A DNA stretch of 64,000 nt from Dongia sedimenti (GCA_030715195.1 JAUYVI010000007.1:310001-374000); one strand, 5' to 3'; positions 25,110 to 34,319 are shown, counted from the first letter of the stretch. The notes: a model not told the origin generated them from the letters alone. Program-made: numbers and translations.

Positions 25110-25685
25110 CTAGAACAGTGCGTCGTGGGTGAGGCCGTAGGTCAGCAGTTCGAGCATCCGGCTCAGGACGAAATCGACCACGACCAGCGCGATGGTGAGC
25201 TCGATCCGGATGTCGAGCAGCCGCCGGAAAGCGAAGAACTCGCAGGCGGTGACGAAGAGCAGGGCGATGTCGGAGAGGGCGCCCGCCCATGCCGGGTCGA
25301 GGCCGTAGTGGAAGGCGACCGAGACCGGCAGCTGCAGCGCGATCGCCAGCACGGTGATCCAGTTGTAGATCGCGATCGCGCCGTAGATGCGGGTCTCCCG
25401 GTCGATCACCCGGGCGATGCTCGCCAGCAGGAGCGAGAAGCAGGTCCAGCTCAAGGCATAGCCGATCAGCTCGCCGGCGACCACCCGCACCATATCGGTG
25501 CCTTCCGCCCAGTTCGCGTTGAAGTGCATCAGGAACAGCACGATCGGCAGCAGCGGCAAGGCCAGCCGGAACGAGCGCCGCGCGCCCTCGCGCGAAAGGT
25601 CGAAGAATCCGGCGAAGCCCGCATCGAACCGGGCGAGGCGCAGCAGGCCGAGCAGCGCGATCTCAAATTCTGCGAAGCTGATCAT
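25110..25685 (-). CDS. Conserved membrane protein of unknown function
   Basis: 191 residues with five to six predicted membrane segments (ALPLLPIVLFLMHF; YALSWTCFSLLLASIARVI; AIAIYNWITVLAIALQLPV; LSDIALLFVTACEFFAF; IALVVVDFVLSRMLELL). It resembles a Yip1-like or uncharacterised alphaproteobacterial family, but I cannot assign it. The stop is one base past the stop of the convergent dioxygenase gene. It follows the YcgN-type gene on the same strand after 24 bases, so the two are probably co-transcribed. Confidence 0.8.
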   Translation of the reverse strand: MISFAEFEIALLGLLRLARFDAGFAGFFDLSREGARRSFRLALPLLPIVLFLMHFNANWAEGTDMVRVVAGELIGYALSWTCFSLLLASIARVIDRETRIYGAIAIYNWITVLAIALQLPVSVAFHYGLDPAWAGALSDIALLFVTACEFFAFRRLLDIRIELTIALVVVDFVLSRMLELLTYGLTHDALF

Positions 25686-25709
25686 GCGGGGAAGTCTGGC
25701 GCGCTCCGG

Positions 25710-26156
25710 TTACTTGATCCAGTCGACGATATGGTCCTCGAGGTCGCCGGCGGCGCGCTCGCTGATCGCCCGGCCCTTAACCGAGATCCCCGCCTGGTGC
25801 ACCGTCTTCGGGTCGCCCGAGACCAGCGGGTGCCACCAGTGCAGGTCCTTGCCCTCGCCCACCAGCCGATAGGCGCAGGTCTCCGGCAGCCAGTCGAGCC
25901 GGCGGATGTTGCGTGGCGTCAGCTGCACGCAATCCGGCACGATTTCCTGACGGTGCTTGTAATCCTTGCAGCGGCAGTTCCGGAGGTCGAGCTGCTTGCA
26001 GGCGACATTGGTGAAGAAGAGCTCGTTGCTGTCGGCGTCGCGCAACTTCTCCAGGCAGCAGCGCCCGCAGCCGTCGCACAGGCTTTCCCACTGCTTGCGG
26101 TTCATCTGCCCGAGCGGGGTGGTCTTCCAGAAGGGTTCGTCCGGGGCGTCGGCCAT
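25710..26156 (-). CDS. YcgN/UPF0260 family cysteine-cluster protein
   Basis: 148 residues starting [18 protein letters not shown]. The YkgJ/UPF0260 cysteine cluster is intact: [12 protein letters not shown], then [17 protein letters not shown], then a Cys in PDCVQLTP and another in PETCAYRL, suited to bind zinc or an Fe-S cluster. Function is unknown in all species. The frame is open 34 codons upstream, but only this ATG gives the conserved N-terminus. Confidence 0.9.
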   Translation of the reverse strand: MADAPDEPFWKTTPLGQMNRKQWESLCDGCGRCCLEKLRDADSNELFFTNVACKQLDLRNCRCKDYKHRQEIVPDCVQLTPRNIRRLDWLPETCAYRLVGEGKDLHWWHPLVSGDPKTVHQAGISVKGRAISERAAGDLEDHIVDWIK

Positions 26157-26337
26157 GGGCGGCAACCTAGTCCCCGGCGGGTGGTGATGCAAATCTCCGG
26201 CCGCCGGAGCGGATTCCCGAATTTTCGCTGTACGACTCGCTCCGTGCTCTTGAGTCAATCACGTGCGATGCGCATTGGTGAAAAATTACCGAAAATTTGA
26301 CGCAATTTTTACTACCGGCGAATCGCGCGGCAACGGT

Positions 26338-27222
26338 ATGAGTCGTTTCAACACTTTGGGGACTCGATCCGGCCGTTCGCGGATCGATGGCTTAATTGGA
26401 ATCGGGATGAGCACCTTCGCCCGTGATCGACGATCGCCCCTCCGGGGATCGCTGGCCGAGTTTGCGGTGGGACGCCCCCAGCGCCGCGCCTTCGATCTGA
26501 TCGAGAATCTCGAAGTCCTGCGCGGCGTGCCGGCCCGGTCGTCGGATCTGCCGCCCACGACTTTCGAGCTGCGCGCCGCCGAGACGCTGATGGCGATCGC
26601 CCGCGCGATGGCGCCGACGCTCGACGAGGTCCGCGAGATCGCCGCGCGTCACGGCATCGCCGGCAGCGATCCCGAGTTGCTGCGCAATGCGGCGGTGGCG
26701 GATCTGGTCGCGCAACGGTTTCCCTATCGGCAGCCGGATCGCGCCGCGTGCCGCGCCTATTACGACGCGCATCCGCAGGAGTTTCGCGGTCCCGATCTCT
26801 ACGAAGGCGGCGAGATCCTGGTCGGTGGCGACGTGACCGATCGCGAATGGCGCGGCGAGGCCTATGGCCGCGCCGAACGCATCATCGCGATGCTGCATTA
26901 CGACCGCCGCGTGTTCGGCGACCTGCTGATCACGTCCGCCGCCAACAGCCGGGATCGCGGCGGCCGGATCGGTCCGGTGGCCTGCGGTGCCTGGGAGAGC
27001 GAGGTCGCGGCGCCGTTCTTCAGCCTGAAGACCGGCGAGGTGTTTCCCCTGCCGGTTCCCTCGCGCCAGGGTTTTCACGTCCTGCTGATGGAGCGGATCA
27101 GGTCCGGCCAATTGCGCGGATTCGCCGAAGTGGAATCCGATGTGGTCCGCCGCTTGGCCGCCCGGTCGCGCCTCGCGGCGGCCTGGCGCCATCTCGAACT
27201 CCTGGCGACCAACCACGCCTAG
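26338..27222 (+). CDS. Parvulin-like peptidyl-prolyl isomerase domain protein (first of two)
   Basis: About 294 residues. The N-terminal half is helical (ETLMAIARAMAPTLDEVREIAARHGI, a SurA/PpiC-N-like region). The C-terminal half is a divergent PpiC domain: YYDAHPQEFRGPDLYEGGEILV, then SRDRGGRIGPVACGAWESEVAAPFFSLKTGEVF and RQGFHVLLMERI. The layout resembles NifM and PrsA-type foldases, but there is no signal peptide, so it may act in the cytoplasm. The start is uncertain (ATG at 26338, or 26407 with MSTFARD). A second, related gene follows 139 bases downstream. Confidence 0.75.
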   Translation: MSRFNTLGTRSGRSRIDGLIGIGMSTFARDRRSPLRGSLAEFAVGRPQRRAFDLIENLEVLRGVPARSSDLPPTTFELRAAETLMAIARAMAPTLDEVREIAARHGIAGSDPELLRNAAVADLVAQRFPYRQPDRAACRAYYDAHPQEFRGPDLYEGGEILVGGDVTDREWRGEAYGRAERIIAMLHYDRRVFGDLLITSAANSRDRGGRIGPVACGAWESEVAAPFFSLKTGEVFPLPVPSRQGFHVLLMERIRSGQLRGFAEVESDVVRRLAARSRLAAAWRHLELLATNHA

Positions 27223-27361
27223 ACAGGCCGGACGTCCTACACGCGATTCCTGGTAGTGGCTCGCATTAGGTTCAAATTTTAGGTTTATTTGTTGACTCCT
27301 AGAGGCATCAGTTCCTAGTATTTTTTCGGGAGAGAGCCGAACTTGCGTGAGGGAGGCGGCA

Positions 27362-28093
27362 ATGACCGCTCTGGCGCTGACCGGGAGATCATTGAATTGG
27401 CGAGGAAAATCGGGCCTGCCTCCGGCGCGTGGCCCGATTCACGCCTTTCCGGGGACGCTTCAATCGGAGCGCCTTAGATCTGTTCTGACGCAAGCCCAAG
27501 AGGCTGGAATCAAGGGCACAATTCCTGAAATCTTGTGCGACCCGCGCCTCCTCCAGATCCTCTCGCGGCAGTTCAAGGTGCCGGTACCCAGTCTCGAGAC
27601 CTGCCACCGCCATTACCGAGACCATCTGGAAAGCTTCCGCAAACCCGAGCGCTATCTCGGCCGGCAGATCGTGCTGCGCTGCCTGAAATCCGATCTGCAG
27701 GGACGCGCGGAGGGCTGGGCGCGGGCCGAGCGGCTGATCGCGATCCTGTTCTTCGACCCGAAGATGTTCGGTGATCTGGTCGCCACCTACGATTCCATCA
27801 CCGACGGGAGCGGATCGGGTCGCCTCGGTCCGGTCATGCGCGGCGAGCTGCCGTGCGAGTTGGACATCGCCTTGTGCGGCCTCAGACCGGGCCAGATCTA
27901 TCCGACACCGGTCGCGACGGAGCAGGGGATTCATGTCGTCATGCTGGACCACATCTTGCCGGGCGAGGTGATGCACTTCGCTTCCGTGCACGGGCGGATC
28001 AGCGCGACCTTGCGCGGTGAGCTGCAGGTTGCGGCCGCGCGACGCCACTTGGCGCGGCTGGCGGAACGCTACACGGCGGCCGCTGCGGAATAG
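27362..28093 (+). CDS. Parvulin-like peptidyl-prolyl isomerase domain protein (second of two)
   Basis: 243 residues. It shares its plan with the gene just upstream: a helical N-terminal part followed by a divergent PpiC domain (CHRHYRDHLESFRKPERYLG; AERLIAILFFDPKMFGDLV; GSGRLGPVMRGELPCELDIALCGLRPGQIYPTPVATEQGIHV). The middle ARAERLI-IL-FDPKMFGDL segment matches the paralogue's GRAERIIAMLHYDRRVFGDL. The ATG at 27362 has GGGAGG five bases upstream, preferred over a longer frame start. No signal peptide is seen. Isomerase activity is inferred only from the fold. Confidence 0.75.
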   Translation: MTALALTGRSLNWRGKSGLPPARGPIHAFPGTLQSERLRSVLTQAQEAGIKGTIPEILCDPRLLQILSRQFKVPVPSLETCHRHYRDHLESFRKPERYLGRQIVLRCLKSDLQGRAEGWARAERLIAILFFDPKMFGDLVATYDSITDGSGSGRLGPVMRGELPCELDIALCGLRPGQIYPTPVATEQGIHVVMLDHILPGEVMHFASVHGRISATLRGELQVAAARRHLARLAERYTAAAAE

Positions 28094-28099
28094 GCGGCC

Positions 28100-29725
28100 T
28101 CAGCCGAGGCTCAGGCGCAACTGACCTTCTTCGTGACCGCTTTCGGCGCGCACCCGTTCGGGCGGTAGCACGACACGGATCGTGGTTCCACGTCCTTTCA
28201 CACTCTCGATCAGCATCTGGCCGCCATGCAGTTCGGTCATCGTGCGTGCGAGCGGCAGGCCGAGGCCGGTGCCGGAATTGTGGCTGCGGCCCGCGGCGGC
28301 CTGGCCGAACAAGGTCAGCGCGACCTCGATCTCGGCATGGGTCATGCCGGAGCCTTCGTCGATCACCAGGAGCTCCAGCCCGCCATCGGGCCGGAGACGA
28401 CACCGCAGGACGATGACCCCGCCCAGCGGTGAGTACTTGCTGGCATTGCCGATGAGGTTGATCAGAATCTGCAGGATGCGGCGGCGGTCGGCGCGCAGCC
28501 AGACTTCCTCGCGCGGCAGCTCGAAGCCCAGGGTCTGCAGCCGGTTGCCGATCTGGTCGCCGAGCAGGCGCCGCACCTCGGCGATCGCCTCGGCGATGCG
28601 GAAATCGGACTCGTTGATCTCCATCTTGCCGGCTTCGACCTTGGAGAGGTCGAGGATGTCGCTGATCAGATTAAGCAGATGCTCGCCGCTCTCGACGATC
28701 GCCTGGCCGTAATCGCGATAGGCGGGGGCTACGCCCGGTCCGACCTTCTCCATGGCGATGACCTGGCCGAAGCCGATGACCGCATTGAGCGGCGTCCGCA
28801 ACTCGTGGCTCATGCTGGCCAGGAAGGCGGATTTCGCGCGGCTCGCGGCGTCGGCCTGCTGGATCGCCAGGGTCAGTTCGGCGCGGCTGCGCGACAATTC
28901 CGCCTCGCGCACCTTGGTGTCGGTGATGTCGATCAGATAGCTGTCGAGATAGGTGCGTCCGAGTTCCTTGTCTTCGACCACCCAGGCGACCTCGCGCGCC
29001 CAGCGGAACTGGCCGGTATCCGGATGGGCGAAGCGGAACTCGAGGTTGAAGGGTCGGCCGGCTCGCTTGCGCGCCGTCTCGGCCGCGAGATAGCGCGCCC
29101 GATCGTCCGGGTGGATGGCGGCGTACCAGTCGTCGAGCAGCGACCTTCCGCTCTCGTCCACCCGGCCGAACAGGCGCTCCGAATCGCGGCCGAACACCTG
29201 GGAGCCGCCGCCGTCATAGCCGTGCTGGTCTTCGCCCCGGATGCCGCGACAAAAGACGATGTTGTGCAGGTTCTCCACCAGGGAGCGGAAGCGCCGCTCG
29301 CCCTCGCGCGCCGCGTTCTCGCGTTCCTTCTCGTAGGTGATGTCGGTGTGGATGCTGAGCAGGCCGCCATCGACGGTCGGGATCTCCTGGCTGCGGATCC
29401 AGCGATCATCGATCCGCCGCTCGAACGAGCCCTTGGGCTCGTGGTGGCGCTTCAGCCGCTCGGCGACCTGGTCCTCGAGGTCGCTGACCTGGATCATCGC
29501 GGCTTTCTGCTCGCCCCAGCGCGCATTCTGCCGCTCGAAGGTCTGGCCGAGCTCCACCAGCTGCTCGAACCCGGTGAAGAACATGCGGACATAAATATCG
29601 TTGTAGGCGACCAGCTTGTCCTCGGCGTCCCACAGCGAATAGGCGATGCCGCTCGCCTCGAGCCCGTCGCCGAACATGTCCAGCACATGGCCGGTCGTCA
29701 TGCTGGAGGCGATCCGATGCGGCAT
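28100..29725 (-). CDS. PAS-domain sensor histidine kinase
   Basis: 541 residues with no membrane segment. Two PAS domains (about 1-130, GIAYSLWDAEDKLVAYND; and about 145-270, with HPDDRARYL and a PAC-type repeat) precede a HisKA domain with the phospho-His in FLASMSHELRTPLNAV (near 325) and a HATPase domain with N box LINLIGNASKY, DEGSGMTHAEIE, and G box SGTGLGLPLARTMTELHGG. It is likely a soluble kinase, orphan here; no response regulator is adjacent. The ATG at 29725 has AGGA five bases upstream; a start at 29809 would add 28 residues. Confidence 0.9.
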   Translation of the reverse strand: MPHRIASSMTTGHVLDMFGDGLEASGIAYSLWDAEDKLVAYNDIYVRMFFTGFEQLVELGQTFERQNARWGEQKAAMIQVSDLEDQVAERLKRHHEPKGSFERRIDDRWIRSQEIPTVDGGLLSIHTDITYEKERENAAREGERRFRSLVENLHNIVFCRGIRGEDQHGYDGGGSQVFGRDSERLFGRVDESGRSLLDDWYAAIHPDDRARYLAAETARKRAGRPFNLEFRFAHPDTGQFRWAREVAWVVEDKELGRTYLDSYLIDITDTKVREAELSRSRAELTLAIQQADAASRAKSAFLASMSHELRTPLNAVIGFGQVIAMEKVGPGVAPAYRDYGQAIVESGEHLLNLISDILDLSKVEAGKMEINESDFRIAEAIAEVRRLLGDQIGNRLQTLGFELPREEVWLRADRRRILQILINLIGNASKYSPLGGVIVLRCRLRPDGGLELLVIDEGSGMTHAEIEVALTLFGQAAAGRSHNSGTGLGLPLARTMTELHGGQMLIESVKGRGTTIRVVLPPERVRAESGHEEGQLRLSLG

Positions 29726-29891
29726 TCCGTTCCTCAAGACCTCGAAGAGACGCTGAAAGGCAAGTGCCGAGGCGGCCGTGTGCCACGACCGTCCCGCTTC
29801 CCCCCTCACTGGACCACAGTATGGGTATAAATATTGCTAACGAATGGTGAATGCGCGAATGATGGCTTCACCTTTGGCTTCGGAATTGATC

Positions 29892-31250
29892 ATGACAGAG
29901 CCCGTTGTTTCACCGCAGGAACTCGGCCGCGGCTTTCCCGCCGGCTTTCGCTGGGGCGCCTCGACCTCGGCCTATCAGATTGAAGGAGCGGTGGCCGAAG
30001 ACGGCCGCAAGCCCAGCATCTGGGACATCCGTTGCCGGATCAAAGGCAAGGTCAACAATGGCGATACCGGCGACATCGCCTGCGACCACTATCACCGCTA
30101 CCCGGAAGATATCGCCCTGATGCGCGACGCCGGGCTGCAGGTCTATCGCTTCTCGACCGCCTGGCCGCGCATCCTGCCGCGCGGCCGCGGCGCGGTGAAC
30201 CCGGCGGGGCTCGATTTCTACGACCGCATTGTGGACGCCACGCTGGAGGCGGGGATGGAGCCCTGGCTCTGCCTCTATCACTGGGATCTGCCCCAGGCGC
30301 TGGAGGAAGTCGGCGGCTGGGTCAACCGCGACTGCGCCTTCTGGTTCGCCGACTACGCCGCGGTGGTGGCGCAGCGCTTCGGCGATCGGGTGAAGCACTA
30401 CATCACGTTCAACGAATCCTCGGTCTTCACCATCTTCGGATATTCGATGGATTGGGCGGCGCCCGGCATCATCGACAAGGCCGCGCATCTCAAGGCCACG
30501 CATCATGTGAACCTCGCACACGGTCTCGGCGTCGACGTGCTGCGCGATTCGGTGAAGGGGGCGTCGATCGGCTGCGTCCACAACAACCAGCGGGTCATCC
30601 CGGAAACCGACACGCCGGAGAACCGCACGGCGGCGACGCTGCTCGACGCGTTCTGGAACCACGCCTTTCCCGACCCGCAGAACTTGGGGCACTATCCGCC
30701 GCAACTCGCCGAGCTGATGGAGCCCTATGTGCAAGCCGGCGACTTGGCGCGGATCTGCCGACCCTGCGACTTCTTCGGCCTCAACCATTATGGCCCGATC
30801 TTCGCCAAGGCGGACCCGAAGAACCTCTGGGGCTTCGGCTGGGGCTCGCCTCCGGAGGACGCGCCGAAGACCGACATGGGCTGGCCGATCTTCCCGGAAA
30901 TGTTCACCGAGGAACTGGTCGACCTTACCCGGCGCTATCGCCTGCCGATCTACGTGACCGAGAACGGCTGCAACACCGGTGACGTTCCCGATGCCGCGGG
31001 CGTGGTGAACGACCCGAAGCGCATCGTTTTCCTCACCCGCTACATCACCGCGATGCTGAAGGCGATCGCCGACGGCGCCGATGTCCGCGGTTACATGGTC
31101 TGGTCGCTGCTCGACAATTTCGAATGGGGCTCCGGCTACGGCAACCGCTTCGGCATCATCCACGTCGATTTCGAGACCCTGAAGCGGACGCCGAAGGCGT
31201 CGTTCCGCTGGTACAAGGACCTGATCGCGGCCCACCGCGCCAAGGGCTGA
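29892..31250 (+). CDS. Glycoside hydrolase family 1 beta-glucosidase
   Basis: 452 residues, a normal GH1 length. GH1 landmarks are GFRWGASTSAYQIEGA, YRFSTAWPRILPRG, the acid/base motif (TFNES near 185; usual form TFNEP, so Pro is replaced by Ser) and the nucleophile motif YVTENGC near 355, then SLLDNFEWGSGYGNRFG. Both catalytic glutamates are present, so activity on a beta-glycoside is expected. There is no signal peptide, so it acts in the cytoplasm. The start is uncertain: ATG at 29892 (MTEPVVSPQE) is used, 48 bases after an earlier in-frame ATG. No sugar transporter is adjacent. Confidence 0.93.
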   Translation: MTEPVVSPQELGRGFPAGFRWGASTSAYQIEGAVAEDGRKPSIWDIRCRIKGKVNNGDTGDIACDHYHRYPEDIALMRDAGLQVYRFSTAWPRILPRGRGAVNPAGLDFYDRIVDATLEAGMEPWLCLYHWDLPQALEEVGGWVNRDCAFWFADYAAVVAQRFGDRVKHYITFNESSVFTIFGYSMDWAAPGIIDKAAHLKATHHVNLAHGLGVDVLRDSVKGASIGCVHNNQRVIPETDTPENRTAATLLDAFWNHAFPDPQNLGHYPPQLAELMEPYVQAGDLARICRPCDFFGLNHYGPIFAKADPKNLWGFGWGSPPEDAPKTDMGWPIFPEMFTEELVDLTRRYRLPIYVTENGCNTGDVPDAAGVVNDPKRIVFLTRYITAMLKAIADGADVRGYMVWSLLDNFEWGSGYGNRFGIIHVDFETLKRTPKASFRWYKDLIAAHRAKG

Positions 31251-31260
31251 GCCCGTTGGG

Positions 31261-33162
31261 TCACGCCCAGGCCTGCGACGACTGCACCTTGTCCTCGCGC
31301 ACGGCGACGCCGGTATCCGTGCGCTCCAGCAGAAAGCGCCGGGTCTCGACTCCGGCCAGCGCATCGCTGTGGCCGATCGCGACCACCGCGCCCTTGGGGA
31401 ACTCCGTGCGCAGCAGGTCGATCATCATGCGCTGGCCGGCGGGGTCGAGCGTGTCGGCTGCCTCTTCCATGAAGATCCAGTCCGGCCGCTTCAGCAGCAG
31501 GCGCGCGAAGCCGAGCCGCTGCTGGTTCTCGATCGGCAGGATCTGGTCCCAATTGCCGACCTCGTCCAGGCGCGGAATGAGATCGGTCAGTCCGACCTGG
31601 GTGAGCGCCGCCTCGAGCGCGGCGGCGTCGGGCGAAGGATTGGCCGCCGGATAGTCGATCGCGCCGCGCAGCGTGCCGGTCGGGAGATACGGCCGCGGCG
31701 GCATGAAGAACAGCTTGGCGCCGTCGGGCAGCTCGATCGTGCCGTCGCCCCAGGGCCAGATTCCGGCGATCGCTTTCAGGATGCTGGAGCCGGCGCCGGT
31801 CTCGCCGGTAAAGAGCACGCGCTCGCCCTCGCCGATCTCGACGTTCATGTCCAGGATCTGCTTCTGGCCGCTGGGCGTGGTGGTCCCGAAGTCGCGGAAG
31901 GCGAGGACCCGCTGCTCGCTGCGCAGAATCGTGATCGGGTTGCCGGTGGTGGCACAGACGAGGTCGTCGAAATGATCGACCGCTTCGGCGAGGCCGAACA
32001 CCCGCTCGGCCGAGGCACGCCAGTCGGCGACCTTCCCGAGATTGTCGATCGCCCAGGACAGGGCGCCCACCATCTGCTGGAAGGCCTGAGCACTCTGGAT
32101 CAGCACGCCGAGGGTGATCAGGCCGGCGATGTAGCGGGGCGCCACCACCAGGGTCGGGAAGACCTGGGACAGCACCGACCAGCTCGAGGAATAGAAGAAC
32201 ATGTTGGCCAGCGCCCGGGTGACGTCGTCCCAGGCCCGGACCACCCCGGTGAACAGCGTGTAGAACTTCCGCCGCACATCGACCTCGCCGCCGGCCAAGG
32301 CGATGCCGAGGGAATTTTCCCGGGCATGGGACAGGCCGAAGCGGAAATCCGCCTCCGAGGTCTGGCGCCGGTCGACCGCGCGGATCAGCGGCCGCCCCAG
32401 GGCCAGCGCGATCGCGCTGCCCAGGCCCGCATAGAGGACCGCCAGCCAGACCAGGTAGCCCGGCACGAAATAGGGCGTGTCGTTGATCACGATGTAGGGC
32501 GCCTGGCTGAGCGTCCAGAGGATCTGGGTGAAGCTGATCAGCAGCAGGATGTCGTAGAACAGGCTGTGCGCCAGATCGATCGCGTATTCGGTCGCGTTCC
32601 TGACGTCCTCGGCGATGCGGCCGTCGGGATTGTCGTGCGGGCCCGGCATGTAGCCGAGCTGGTAGTGGCGGCCGTTCATCATCCAGGCATGCTCGACCCG
32701 GCGGCTCAGCCAGTCGCGCCAGCCGATCTGCAGCCGCCGCTTGATCCGCAAGTGCAGGTTCACGATCGCGACGTTGCTGACCAGGATGATCAGCAGGATC
32801 CAGGAGAGCTCGGCGAACTGGTGCATCGCCTTCTGCTCCAGGGCGTCGAACAGCCAGCGCATCCAGCGATTGATGGCGACCGGCACGCCGACCTGACAGA
32901 TGGTCAGGATGACCAGGACCAAGGTCAGCAGCCGGACCTTCACCTTCTGCTCGGAGCTCCAGTAGCCGCCGGCGACGCGCCAGAAGGTCTTGAAGAACTC
33001 GGGCCAGCTGATCAGCGCGTCGCCGCTGCCGGCCCCGCCGGCGCGCGGGCGGCGCGGACGCGACGGTCCGCGGCGCTCGCCGATCGGACCTTCCGTGGCG
33101 CCGGTCATCGGGCGCACATGATTGCGCGCCCTACTCTTGCTGGGTTTCTCCGGTTCCGCCAT
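31261..33162 (-). CDS. SbmA/YddA-like ABC transporter with a degenerate ATPase domain
   Basis: 633 residues. An SbmA/BacA/YddA-type membrane domain (about 60-390, with segments such as LLTLVLVILTICQVGVPV, FAELSWILLIILVSNV) is fused to an ABC ATPase domain (about 420-620). The ATPase is altered at every catalytic spot: Walker A reads GETGAGSS (Lys replaced by Ser at residue 459, codon 31788-31786); the signature reads LPIENQQ (542-548) in place of LSLGEQQ; Walker B has Glu for Asp (WIFMEEA, 562-568). The H-loop His near 598 stays. The frame is intact and codon use normal, so this is not a random pseudogene. The role, possibly a cofactor or peptide carrier, is uncertain. Confidence 0.85.
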   Translation of the reverse strand: MAEPEKPSKSRARNHVRPMTGATEGPIGERRGPSRPRRPRAGGAGSGDALISWPEFFKTFWRVAGGYWSSEQKVKVRLLTLVLVILTICQVGVPVAINRWMRWLFDALEQKAMHQFAELSWILLIILVSNVAIVNLHLRIKRRLQIGWRDWLSRRVEHAWMMNGRHYQLGYMPGPHDNPDGRIAEDVRNATEYAIDLAHSLFYDILLLISFTQILWTLSQAPYIVINDTPYFVPGYLVWLAVLYAGLGSAIALALGRPLIRAVDRRQTSEADFRFGLSHARENSLGIALAGGEVDVRRKFYTLFTGVVRAWDDVTRALANMFFYSSSWSVLSQVFPTLVVAPRYIAGLITLGVLIQSAQAFQQMVGALSWAIDNLGKVADWRASAERVFGLAEAVDHFDDLVCATTGNPITILRSEQRVLAFRDFGTTTPSGQKQILDMNVEIGEGERVLFTGETGAGSSILKAIAGIWPWGDGTIELPDGAKLFFMPPRPYLPTGTLRGAIDYPAANPSPDAAALEAALTQVGLTDLIPRLDEVGNWDQILPIENQQRLGFARLLLKRPDWIFMEEAADTLDPAGQRMMIDLLRTEFPKGAVVAIGHSDALAGVETRRFLLERTDTGVAVREDKVQSSQAWA

Positions 33163-33180
33163 TCCCCTGCCTTGCCGCGA

Positions 33181-33657
33181 TCAGTCCGGACCGATCCCGG
33201 TCATGATCATGGAAATCCGACTGCCGTCCTCGGACAAGGGCAGCAGCATGATCTCGTAATGTAGCAGTTGATCGTCCACGATGACATCCCGCTGCGCGAA
33301 TCGCGGCCGCCGCCCCTCGATCATCGCCGCATAGAAATCCTCGGTCAATTTTCGCTGGTTGCTGTGGGGAAAATCGTTCATCCACATGCCCGTCGCCTCG
33401 AAGCCGAGCAACCGGTACCAATAGGAACCGACCAGCCGCAGTCGGTAGCGCCGGGGCCCCTGATCGATCGAGTCATGGACTTCGGTGAGTGCCACCCGGT
33501 CCAGCATGAAGCGGAAGTCGATCGGGTCGACATCGGCGCGGCGGGGAAAATCCCGTGGTCCGCTTCGTTCCTGCCAATAGGCCAGCAGGCGTCGCAAATC
33601 GGCATGCTTCGGCAGGCCCTCGCGGCCGTCGGCGTGGTTGATGGCCTCCTTCGACAT
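33181..33657 (-). CDS. PAS_5-type single-domain protein
   Basis: 158 residues, matching the PAS_5 family (PF07310) found in Rhodospirillales and Rhizobiales. Core features: LLAYWQERSGPRDFPRRADVDPIDFRFMLDRVALTEV at the start, then RRYRLRLVGSYWYRLLGFEATGMW and YAAMIEGRRPRFAQRDVIV. There is no output domain. It is likely a soluble sensor or adaptor, function unknown. The gene is 18 bases upstream of the ABC transporter gene on the same strand, consistent with one transcript. Confidence 0.85.
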   Translation of the reverse strand: MSKEAINHADGREGLPKHADLRRLLAYWQERSGPRDFPRRADVDPIDFRFMLDRVALTEVHDSIDQGPRRYRLRLVGSYWYRLLGFEATGMWMNDFPHSNQRKLTEDFYAAMIEGRRPRFAQRDVIVDDQLLHYEIMLLPLSEDGSRISMIMTGIGPD

Positions 33658-33697
33658 CAGGAAACGCTAGCATATCCGCAGGAGGAATATGCCCCGG

Positions 33698-34243
33698 CTA
33701 TTTCCGGCGCGGCAGCATCGCGACCAGCACCTTGTCGCGCAAGATGAAGTGGTGGAACAAAGCCGCCGCCGCATGCAGTCCAGCGAGCCAGATGATCACG
33801 TCGCCCAAGGTTTCGTGGATCTCGGTGAGCGCGTCGCCGAGATCGTGGAACGGCGCGAACGGCGCCGGAATTTCGGCGAACAGATAGGTATTGAGCGCAT
33901 GGCCCTGCCACCAGGCGCCGAATATCGCCGTCAGCGGCACGGCGAAGAGCAGCAGATAAAGCAGCCCGTGGGTGAGGGCAGAGGACAGGGTCATCCAGCG
34001 CGGCATCGGCCCGTGGTCCGGCACGCGGTCGAGCCGGCGCCAGACGATCCGGACCGCGACCAAAGCCAGCACGGCGAGGCCGAGGCTTTCGTGCAGGATG
34101 CGCTGGCCGTCGCGCTCGGGCGAATAGACCCGGGATTCCGGCCCGCCTTCCGCGGCGATGAACGCGGCCAGGACCAGGATCGCGGTCAGCCAATGCAAGG
34201 CCTGCGCGATGCCGCCGTAGCGTTCGCTGCTTCTGATGTGTGC
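33698..34243 (-). CDS. Cytochrome b561 family protein
   Basis: 181 residues with four membrane helices. Candidate haem-ligand histidines are visible in each pair: IAQALHWLTAILVLAAF (helix 1), RILHESLGLAVLALVAVRI (helix 2), SALTHGLLYLLLFAVPLTAI (helix 3) and IIWLAGLHAAAALFHHFILRDKV (helix 4). It is probably an inner-membrane electron carrier; the partner is not known, and no YceI-type periplasmic gene is adjacent. The ATG at 34243 (MAHIRSSERYGG) has GGGAGGA upstream; the frame is open earlier. It ends 40 bases from the PAS_5 gene start. Confidence 0.9.
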   Translation of the reverse strand, partial: AHIRSSERYGGIAQALHWLTAILVLAAFIAAEGGPESRVYSPERDGQRILHESLGLAVLALVAVRIVWRRLDRVPDHGPMPRWMTLSSALTHGLLYLLLFAVPLTAIFGAWWQGHALNTYLFAEIPAPFAPFHDLGDALTEIHETLGDVIIWLAGLHAAAALFHHFILRDKVLVAMLPRRK

Positions 34244-34319
34244 CATCCCATCCTCCCGGTTCAGCCGACCCATAGCAAAGCCGGACCGGCCGGACCGCAC
34301 TGACATGGATCAATCCCGA

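Noticed and set aside
26338-28093. Evidence for a nitrogen-fixation (nifM) locus
   Set aside because: The parvulin-like genes resemble NifM in layout only; no nif gene or NifA site is nearby.
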